From contig JADJVX010000010.1 in the NCBI GenBank assembly GCA_016710385.1, positions 1 through 23,280 on the forward strand: a stretch of DNA of 23,280 nucleotides, read 5' to 3'. Shown piece after piece: positions 16,180 to 22,689 of the stretch. The DNA is from Actinomycetales bacterium. GTDB lineage: Bacteria; Actinomycetota; Actinomycetes; Actinomycetales; Dermatophilaceae. Numbering within the stretch: the first letter of the stretch is position 1; the number at the start of each line of letters is the position of its first letter. A model generated the notes under the pieces. It did no database searches. It was not told the DNA's origin and saw only the letters and a program-made list of their open reading frames with translations. The translations under genes were made by a program, and so were the position numbers.

Positions 16180-17850
16180 CTCGTCAGGAGTGCTCGCTGT
16201 TTCGCCGCCGACTTCCCTCGGCTGAATGGGAGCAAGGTACAGTTCACCAAGGTCTTGCATTCTCTTGACTACCAAACGGATGCGCTTGGGTCGACTTTCC
16301 CGAATGCGCGACTTGTTGGCACCCAAGCTGGATGCGAGCGTAACGACGCCCACAGGCAAACGACCATGACCATGGTCCACGTTTATTGGCACCGAGAGGA
16401 ATGTTTGCCATCTCGGGTCCTTGGGAGATCTAACAATCGTATCTGGGGTAGAGTGCGGCTCCGCGGTAAGTAGTGGCTGACCACCTTGGTAGGCGCGAAC
16501 AGCCGAAAACTCCGAGACGAGGGACAAGCTAGCCCAACGTGGGTTAGAAGTATCTATTACTACGCCTGCAGACGACGCCCAGAGCTCAAGGGACCTGCGC
16601 CGTGGCCCCTTTGGAACTCTAGCCCATATCTCCAGCTTTAGACTCTCCAAAGAGCGCGAAGACGACCTGTGGCCGTAACCCAGTTCCCCACGGATAGCAT
16701 CCACTGCCACCTGAAGAGCTTCGTGGCATTCTCGTCGGTAATCAAATTCGTCGCGCCCACTATTCCAAGCGTCCCACCACGACTCTAGTCTCTTGGCGTA
16801 CTCGTCTTCGGTTCGAGAGGTACTCGTGTGAACTCGTATCTCCTCCACGAACTGACTTACTTGGCTAAAGTAGTCCGGCATCAACAGCCGCACCCCGAAC
16901 TCGGCCATTCTTGCTGGAAGGTGTTCGGCAACCGCGACTCCTTGCGATCTCGTCATAGTGACGCCTTGATTTGGCACTGACGGCATCGGCAATAGTGCGA
17001 AGCGGCTACAGCTATTGTCTCTAGCCTCCCCTTGACTCGCCAAGAGAGCGTGCATTAATGGAGGATCGGACAGGCTAGATCCTAGGATAAGCAAATCATT
17101 CTTGGCGAACACTGACCCCAGCTTTCGCTCGACCACACTTCGCGTCGACAAATAGTTCTGCTCACTAAATGCCACCTTCCCCACAACGTCTCCCTCGCGT
17201 GGGACCCTTCCGTGCAAATAGATGAGCTTCACGGCACCACAGCCCTTTGTCCCTTCAATATCTAAACGCGGAGCCACAGGTGCGCCAACGACTCGCACGA
17301 ACAGGAAGGGGAACGGGACATCTGACGCGATCCTGGCTCGCTCTTCCTCTCGCTGATTCCTGAACTGCTCCTCAAGCGAGGTGTCGTAGTTAGTCGTGAT
17401 TAGAGTGATAGCCAAGTGCTTGCGCGCTCGCGCGATCGCCAAGCGGATGACATTGTCTACGAGACGTCCGGCAGCCCAATCACTGAGAGGATACAGGTGA
17501 CTCTGTAGCGAAGTATGAAGGGCACTCTCCATCTTGCCATCGTCATCCGCGTTTTCCCGCAAGTAGTGCGAAACGACACTGGCCACGTGCAACGGTTCCA
17601 GGATCGCGCATACATTCTGAGCATCCTGATCCGAAACATCACCCGGAGGAATCTTCCCTCGATCGGTCAATAGTCTCGACACCAGCGCGCCCCAAGATTG
17701 TCCGGTCCGGTCGATCGTCAGGCCCGCACCACAGAAGATTGCGAGGTTCTCCGAATCAGCCAGCCTCTTGACTGCCGCGAGGGTGTCGTACTGGTTGAAG
17801 AATTGGACCTCCGCAAGGTCGTATGGGGCTTGCCCATCCTTGAGAACCAT
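16162..17850 (-). CDS. SIR2-like protein with C-terminal GAF-like domain, candidate defence effector
   Basis: Intact protein of 562-563 residues; ATG 17850 is preferred to ATG 17853 because GGAG then sits 7 nt upstream. Residues 37-265 are SIR2-like: IFCGAGLTIDRTGQSW (GAG at 42-44), LITTNYDTSLE (Asn155, Asp157), KLIYLHGRV (His214, the catalytic position) and LLILGSSLSDPPL (258-267). In bacteria such stand-alone SIR2 domains often cleave NAD in anti-phage systems. A helical linker follows (about 330-400). The last part, about 410-535, reads like a GAF sensor fold: LKLEIWARVPKG, SEFSAVRAYQGGQPLL, DPRWQTFLSVPINVDHG, PVGVVTLASS. GC and codon use differ from the flanks and the CGGCATAC motif is absent, indicating transfer. 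The SIR2 call is firm. GAF and defence role are inference. Confidence 0.8.
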   Translation of the reverse strand: MVLKDGQAPYDLAEVQFFNQYDTLAAVKRLADSENLAIFCGAGLTIDRTGQSWGALVSRLLTDRGKIPPGDVSDQDAQNVCAILEPLHVASVVSHYLRENADDDGKMESALHTSLQSHLYPLSDWAAGRLVDNVIRLAIARARKHLAITLITTNYDTSLEEQFRNQREEERARIASDVPFPFLFVRVVGAPVAPRLDIEGTKGCGAVKLIYLHGRVPREGDVVGKVAFSEQNYLSTRSVVERKLGSVFAKNDLLILGSSLSDPPLMHALLASQGEARDNSCSRFALLPMPSVPNQGVTMTRSQGVAVAEHLPARMAEFGVRLLMPDYFSQVSQFVEEIRVHTSTSRTEDEYAKRLESWWDAWNSGRDEFDYRRECHEALQVAVDAIRGELGYGHRSSSRSLESLKLEIWARVPKGPRRRSLELWASSAGVVIDTSNPRWASLSLVSEFSAVRAYQGGQPLLTAEPHSTPDTIVRSPKDPRWQTFLSVPINVDHGHGRLPVGVVTLASSLGANKSRIRESRPKRIRLVVKRMQDLGELYLAPIQPREVGGETASTPDESGENV

Positions 17851-17875
17851 CATCTACTCCGACCATCCGACGTTC

Positions 17876-17899
17876 GGGGGCCGACTGATCTCGGCCCCC
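17876..17899. promoter_or_regulatory. Perfect 9-bp inverted repeat upstream of the SIR2-like gene
   Basis: GGGGGCCGA (17876-17884) and TCGGCCCCC (17891-17899) pair exactly around the 6-nt loop CTGATC. It lies 26 bp upstream of the SIR2-like start on its coding strand. It could be an operator, a 5'-UTR hairpin, or the terminator of the leftward dienelactone hydrolase transcript; no T tract is present. Confidence 0.6.
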
Positions 17900-18179
17900 A
17901 CCTCATGAGAGCAATACGTGTAGCCTACGTCGCCAATCCTGCGTTGGGGATGCTGTGAGGTGAGTTTAAGGGCTGGTTGGTGGGTCTAGATCGAGCCGAC
18001 ATAACCAAGGGATCTTGTGCTGGGGCCTTCGGCGTTCTACGGCGATGTCGCATCACCGAGGGCTGTTCGGTCGTGTTCGTCCGAACGGGTGACAGGAAGC
18101 CATTTGGGCACCGCAGGAAGGCGACTGTTGCCCTGAAAGGAGTCCGGGTGAGGGAGCGGCCCTAAAACAGCGGGATCCC
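17900..18179. other. Gene-free spacer
   Basis: About 280 bp between the SIR2-like gene and the dienelactone hydrolase gene, of intermediate GC. Short ORFs on both strands have no ribosome binding site or recognisable product. No tRNA, integrase or clear direct repeat marks the edge of the low-GC island here. Confidence 0.5.
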
Positions 18180-18899
18180 TCAGCTCACCGTGGGCAGGTG
18201 GCGGGAAAGGAAGTGGATGGTGCGCTCCCACGCCAACGCCGAGGCCTGCTGGTGGAACATCGGGAAGTCCGCGTTGTCGAAGGCGTGGTTGGCGCCCTCG
18301 TAGGTGTGGAACTCGCAGTCGGGGTTGGCCATGACGACTCCGCGGATGCGGGCGACCACGTCACCCGGGATGTAGTCGTCGGACAGCCCGAAGTGATGCA
18401 GGCTCGGCACGGTGACCAGCGGCGCCGTGTCGACCACCGTCGGCAGCGCCGAGCCATAGAACGACACCAACGCGGTCACCGGGGTCTGCCCGGCCACGAG
18501 ATAGGCCAGCCCGCCGCCGAAGCAGAAGCCCACCAGCCCGACCCGCCCATCGACCCCCGGCCGACCGCCGAGCCACGCCGCCGCAGCGCTGACGTCGGCC
18601 ACCGCGGCCGGCCAGTCCAGTCGCGACACCAGACCGATCCCCTCGTCGAGCATCGAGGGACCCTCGGCGACGGCCTCGGCGTCCAGCCGCCAAAAGACCA
18701 CCGGGACGAGCACGGCATACCCGAGGTCGGCGAGGTCCTGCGCGCGCCGCCGGACATACCCCGACACTCCGAAGATCTCCTGGACGAGCACAATGCCGGG
18801 CGCATGTGGGGCTCCCGAGGTGGGCGCCCAGAGGTATGCCGGCAGGTCACCGCCGTCGACGGGGATGGTCACACGGGTCGGGCTGGACGGCTCAGTCAT
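18180..18899 (-). CDS. Dienelactone hydrolase family protein
   Basis: Alpha/beta hydrolase of 239 residues, resembling carboxymethylenebutenolidase, which opens dienelactones in chlorocatechol degradation; many paralogues have other substrates. Visible active-site elements are Glu41 (LVQEIFGV), the nucleophile Cys126 in GFCFGGG, Asp174 or Asp175 (GLSDDYIP) and His205 (GANHAFDN). A Cys nucleophile in place of Ser is the family hallmark. Start ATG 18899 is chosen because a GATACT -10-like element lies about 6 nt before it and the protein begins as the family does. The longer open frame upstream runs antisense through the transporter gene and is not used. Divergent from the MFS gene. Confidence 0.9.
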   Translation of the reverse strand: MTEPSSPTRVTIPVDGGDLPAYLWAPTSGAPHAPGIVLVQEIFGVSGYVRRRAQDLADLGYAVLVPVVFWRLDAEAVAEGPSMLDEGIGLVSRLDWPAAVADVSAAAAWLGGRPGVDGRVGLVGFCFGGGLAYLVAGQTPVTALVSFYGSALPTVVDTAPLVTVPSLHHFGLSDDYIPGDVVARIRGVVMANPDCEFHTYEGANHAFDNADFPMFHQQASALAWERTIHFLSRHLPTVS

Positions 18900-18992
18900 C
18901 CCCTCAGTATCCCCGAACCCCCCACCGGACAAACCCGCAAGCTCCCGTGAAACCGTGTGCGGCAACGTTCCGCCGTGCGGCACACTCACCCG
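18900..18992. promoter_or_regulatory. Divergent promoter region, hydrolase / MFS transporter
   Basis: A 93-bp gap. Leftward, the minus strand reads GATACT about 6 nt before the hydrolase ATG. Rightward, CACACT (18981-18986) lies 6 nt before the GTG at 18993. Neither start has a ribosome binding site. GTGCGGCA occurs twice, at 18957-18964 and 18975-18982, 18 bp apart, a possible regulator site. Confidence 0.35.
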
Positions 18993-20294
18993 GTGACCTT
19001 CCGGGACCGGCTGCGTGCGCTGCGCGTCGACACCACCCCGTTGCACACCTCGCCGGACTTCCGACGGCTTTTCCTGGCCGGCACGGTGTTCTACCTCGGC
19101 GGGATGATGTCCTACGTGGCGCTGCCCTGGCAGCTCTACCACCTCACCGGCAGCAACCTGGCCGTCGGGCTGCTCGGCGCGGTGGAGTTGATCCCGCTGG
19201 TCGTCTTCGGCCTCTGGGGCGGCGCCCTGGCCGACCATGCCGACCGGCGCGTCATCCTGGTCGCCACCGGCATCGCCCAGGTGGTGTTCACGGCCGCACT
19301 CATGGTCAACGCCATGCTCCCGGAGCCCCAGGCCTGGGCGATCTACGTCATCGGCGCGCTGCTCTCGGCGGCCGGCGCGCTGCAACGTCCCTCGCGCGAG
19401 GCGCTCATCCCCCGCACGGTCGGCCACGACGAGCTTCCCGCGGCCGTCTCGGTGAGTTCGCTGGGCATGCAGATCGGGCTGCTCGCCGGGCCCGCAGTCG
19501 GCGGCATCCTCGTCGAAACAGCCGGTGCGGCAACGGCATACGCGATTGACGTCACCGGACTGGCCATTGCCACAGGGCTGTTCGCGCGCCTGGCTTCGTA
19601 TCCCCCACTCGAGGAAGGCACCGCGCCCACCATCGGGGCGATCGTCGAAGGCGCTCGGTATGCCGTGTCGCGCAAGGACCTGCTCGGCACCTACCTCATC
19701 GATATCGCCGCGATGCTGCTGGCGATGCCCACGGTGCTCTTCCCCGCCCTGGCTGCCGACGTGCTCGAATCACCGCACATCCTCGGCGTGCTCTACTCCG
19801 CCGGCACGGTGGGCAGCCTCCTGGTCACCGCCACCTCGGGCTGGTCCAACCGAGTCCATCGGCACGGGCAGGTGGTCGTGATCGCCGCGATCGCCTGGGG
19901 GGTCGCGGTGGCGCTCGCCGGGCTCACGACAAACATCTGGATCGTCGTCGGGTGTTTCGCGCTGGCCGGCGGCGCTGACATGGTCTCGGCCATCTTCCGC
20001 GGCGTCATCTGGCACCAGACCATCCCGGATGCCATGCGTGGGCGCCTGGCCGGCATCGAGATGCTGTCCTACTCGATCGGGCCGCTCGGTGGTCAAGTGC
20101 GCTCCGGCTTGGTCGCCGACCGCTGGTCGGTGCGCACGTCGATCACCTCCGGCGGAATCCTCTGCGTCATCGGGGTTGTGGCGACGGCAGCCTGGTTGCG
20201 CGACTTCTGGCACTACGACGCTCGCACCGACCGGTATGCCGTGGCCGAGCGGCAGCGGAGGTCCCGTGCCGGGGAGCCGCCCGGCGACGAGTAG
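18993..20294 (+). CDS. MFS transporter, MFS_3/EntS-like
   Basis: Twelve-helix major facilitator of 433 residues, probably a proton-driven exporter. It starts at GTG 18993 (VTFRDRLRALRVDTTPLHTS), the usual entry into the first helix (FRRLFLAGTVFYLGGMMSYV). The loop motif between helices 2 and 3 is GALADHADRRVIL, and the helix 4-5 region ALQRPSREALIPRTV is typical of the enterobactin-exporter-like MFS_3 group. The second half begins after the loop ending AVSRKDLL. Ligand unknown; no siderophore genes are nearby. The gene is intact. It carries three CGGCATAC motifs, two read as Arg-Tyr-Ala-Val. Its stop TAG overlaps the promoter element of the next gene. Confidence 0.9.
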   Translation: MTFRDRLRALRVDTTPLHTSPDFRRLFLAGTVFYLGGMMSYVALPWQLYHLTGSNLAVGLLGAVELIPLVVFGLWGGALADHADRRVILVATGIAQVVFTAALMVNAMLPEPQAWAIYVIGALLSAAGALQRPSREALIPRTVGHDELPAAVSVSSLGMQIGLLAGPAVGGILVETAGAATAYAIDVTGLAIATGLFARLASYPPLEEGTAPTIGAIVEGARYAVSRKDLLGTYLIDIAAMLLAMPTVLFPALAADVLESPHILGVLYSAGTVGSLLVTATSGWSNRVHRHGQVVVIAAIAWGVAVALAGLTTNIWIVVGCFALAGGADMVSAIFRGVIWHQTIPDAMRGRLAGIEMLSYSIGPLGGQVRSGLVADRWSVRTSITSGGILCVIGVVATAAWLRDFWHYDARTDRYAVAERQRRSRAGEPPGDE

Positions 20295-20305
20295 CGTGGT
20301 CGTCC

Positions 20306-21188
20306 ATGCGATTCATGCGGATCGGGGTGCGCGGCTCCGAACGGCCGGTGGTCGTCACACCCGCGGGCCAGCTCTACGACCTCTCGCCGGTGACCCCGGA
20401 CATCGACGGGGACTTTTTCGCCGGAGATGGCATCGCCAAGACCCGGGCCGCGCTCTCGACCCGGAGCCTGCGCCGCATCGAAGCCGGCAAGGACCGCGTC
20501 GGTGCACCGATCGCCCGTCCCGGTGCCGTCGTCTGTCTAGGCGCCAACTACGCGGCCCATGCCGCCGAGTCGGGCATGACGCCACCGGCATACCCGGTTG
20601 TCTTTTTCAAGCACCCCAACACCGTGGTCGGGCCGTTTGACGAGATCCGGATGCCCGCCGGCTCGGAGAAGCTCGACTGGGAGGTCGAACTCGCCCTCGT
20701 CATCGGAGCCACCGCGGCGGGCCTCAGGTCGGATGCCGAGGCCCTCGACTGCATCGCCGGGGTGACCATCGCCAACGACGTCTCCGAGCGAGCTTTCCAA
20801 CTGGAGATCTCGGGCGGTCAGTGGTCGAAGGGCAAGTCGGCGCCGACCTTTTGCCCGGTGGGTCCGGCCCTCGTGCCGATCGACCAGATCGACGACGTGC
20901 AGGATCTGCGGCTGCAGTCGTGGGTCAACGGCCAGGCCCGCCAGGACTCGTCCACGGCCGACATGATCTTCAGCGTCGCGACCATCGTGCGCGAGCTGAG
21001 CCAGGTGATGACCCTCGATCCCGGCGACCTTGTGCTCACCGGCACTCCTGAGGGTGTCGCCCTGTCCGGCCGCTTCCCATATCTCGTCGACGGCGACACG
21101 ATCGAGGCTGGCCATCGACGGCCTCGGCGAGCAGCGCCAGCGAGTGACCCAAGGGCCAGTCGCCGCGGCATACGGGCTGGACGACTGA
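20306..21188 (+). CDS. Fumarylacetoacetate hydrolase family protein (frameshift near 3' end)
   Basis: Metal-dependent C-C bond hydrolase or hydratase/isomerase of about 293 residues. Family marks are VVCLGANYAAHAAESG, FFKHPNTVVGP, the metal ligands in DWEVELALVIG, VTIANDVSERAFQ, GKSAPTFCPVGPALV and DLVLTGTPEGVALSG. Just after GDTIEA an extra G at about 21110 shifts the frame. Removing it gives AIDGLGEQRQRV and an end at TGA 21186-21188. Start ATG 20306, or ATG 20315 in the same frame; TAGCGT 8 nt upstream suggests a leaderless start. The substrate cannot be told from sequence. The dienelactone hydrolase nearby hints at aromatic or lactone breakdown, but weakly. Confidence 0.88.
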
Positions 21189-21220
21189 GCCGTCCCCGCA
21201 CCTAACCAGAGCCGACTCAC

Positions 21221-21226
21221 TAGTCT
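21221..21226 (+). promoter_or_regulatory. Putative -10 element, leaderless thioesterase transcript
   Basis: TAGTCT lies 7 nt before the GTG at 21234, with no ribosome binding site. This is the same arrangement as before arsR, pls and the FAH gene. Confidence 0.4.
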
Positions 21227-21233
21227 GGCGGTC

Positions 21234-22054
21234 GTGGACTTCGACGCCCTCCCCGACCTGCAGGACCACCCGAGCGCCTATTACGTGCGGCTGAGCGACA
21301 CCGAGTACCAACCCACGCTCAACACCCAGGGCGCCTGGAACCCCACGAGCAGCACATGGCGCCCGTCTCGGGGCTGGTCGCGCACGCGCTCACCCGGCAC
21401 GAGCCGCGCCCGGAGATGCAGCTTGCGCGGGTCACCTACGAGATCCTCGGGATGATCCCGGCGCTGCCCACGAGCGTGCAGGTGCGCACCGTGCGCCCCG
21501 GCCGCACCATCGAGATGATCGAGGCCGTCGCCGTCGCCGGGCGTCGTGAGGTGATCCGGGCAACGGCCTGGCGGTTGGCCCGGCACGACTCCAGCCCGGT
21601 CGCCGGCGGGGTGCCCGAGCCGATGGACGGGCCGCAGGGCTGGGTGACCTGGGAGCCCTCGCAGATGTGGGGCGGCGGCTACATCCGGTCGATCGAGTTC
21701 GTCGGAGCGTCCGACCGCGAACGCGGCCGAGGGAGAGCGTGGATTCGCACGCCGCTGGCGGTCGTCGCCGACGAAGAGGTCTCGCCGGTCGCGGCCTACC
21801 TCGGCCTGGTCGACACCGCCAATGGCATGAATACCCGCGTCGACCCGAGCGACTGGATGTTCCCCAATATCGACATGTCGGTGCATCTCTATCGCGAGCC
21901 GGTCGGCGGTCCGGGCCACTGGGTCGGCTTCGACACCCTCGTCACGCTCGGCGACAACGGCGTCGGCCTCACCTCTACGACTCTGCACGACGAACTCGGC
22001 GCGGTCGGGCGATGCGAGCAGATCCTCACCGTGCGCAAGCTGCCGCCGCGCTGA
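21234..22054 (+). CDS. Acyl-CoA thioesterase-like protein, double hot-dog (frameshifted)
   Basis: About 273 residues, resembling the TesB/thioesterase-like proteins of actinobacteria that hydrolyse acyl-CoA in the cytoplasm. The N-terminus reads AYYVRLSDTEYQPTLNTQGAWNP. At a C run (21341-21344) one base is missing; adding it continues as HEQHMAPVSGLVAHAL, then RVTYEILGMIP and VRTVRPGRTIEMIEAVAV. The second hot-dog half follows with SPVAAYLGLVDTANGMN, DWMFPNIDMSVHLYREP and GVGLTSTTLHDELGAVGR, the last being the usual thioesterase ending. GTG 21234 is preceded by a TAGTCT promoter element. The family is probable; the exact substrate is unknown. Confidence 0.82.
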
Positions 22055-22117
22055 GCGCCGCTGCCTTGCTGTGCGTCCAGTTGGCTTGTGCCCCAACGCC
22101 ATTCAGGCCGGCGGCCG

Positions 22118-22590
22118 TCACTCGATGACGGTGTCGCCGACCACGCTCCGCACCGGCGTCGGGAGCATGACGGTGCGGCTGACCGTGCAGAGCTTCTCGT
22201 GTGGAGACGCACCACCCGCTCGACCATGCCCGCGGCGGCCTGGCCCGCGTCCGTGTCGGGAAACGCCAACCGGAAGGTGATCTCCACTCCGGCAAGGTGA
22301 TTGCCCAGCTCATCGGAGGTCTTGTCCGCGACGACATCCACGACGAAGGACTCGGGCTCGGTGCGCCGGGTCGTCACCTCGTCGACGTCGACCGACGTGC
22401 ACCCGGCAATCGCGGCCAAGAGCAACTCCACCGGCGTATATGCCGTGTCGTCGCCCTGCCGAGGGTGACCACCGTCCGCCGCGGACGTTGTGCACGGCAT
22501 ACCGGCCTGGAGCAGTGCGCTCGAGGCGGACCGAGCGGCGGCCTGGTGCGGCGGGTTGCGGGAAGCGGACGGCTGTGGAGTCGACACCAT
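22118..22590 (-). CDS. OsmC-family protein (frameshifted)
   Basis: About 157 residues, related to OsmC/Ohr thiol peroxidases that remove organic hydroperoxides. It starts at ATG 22590 behind GAGAGGG. Diagnostic segments are DDTAYTPVELLLAAIAGCTSVDV (first conserved Cys) and, after one missing base near 22200, HEKLCTVSRTV (second conserved Cys), ending VVGDTVIE at TGA 22118-22120. The two Cys are the peroxidatic and resolving positions of the family. The N-terminal 30 residues are Ala/Ser/Pro-rich and unconserved, with the CGGCATAC motif at 22496 falling in this tail (read as AGMPCT). Convergent with the thioesterase gene, with a 63-bp gap. Exact substrate unknown. Confidence 0.82.
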
Positions 22591-22689
22591 GGCGACACCC
22601 TCTCATCCGGCTCACCCGGCTGATCCAGGACACGTGGCTCATCCCGATCATCCGGCCATCGAGGGGATGACCGGGGCAGGCTTGCGGCC

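Noticed and set aside
15677..18179. SIR2 island as an integrated element with att sites or next to a tRNA
   Set aside because: No tRNA-like sequence, integrase or convincing direct repeats could be found at either edge by eye.
18900..19427. Upstream extension of the dienelactone hydrolase frame
   Set aside because: It runs antisense through the 5' part of the MFS gene, has non-protein-like composition, and the family start and promoter element fit ATG 18899.
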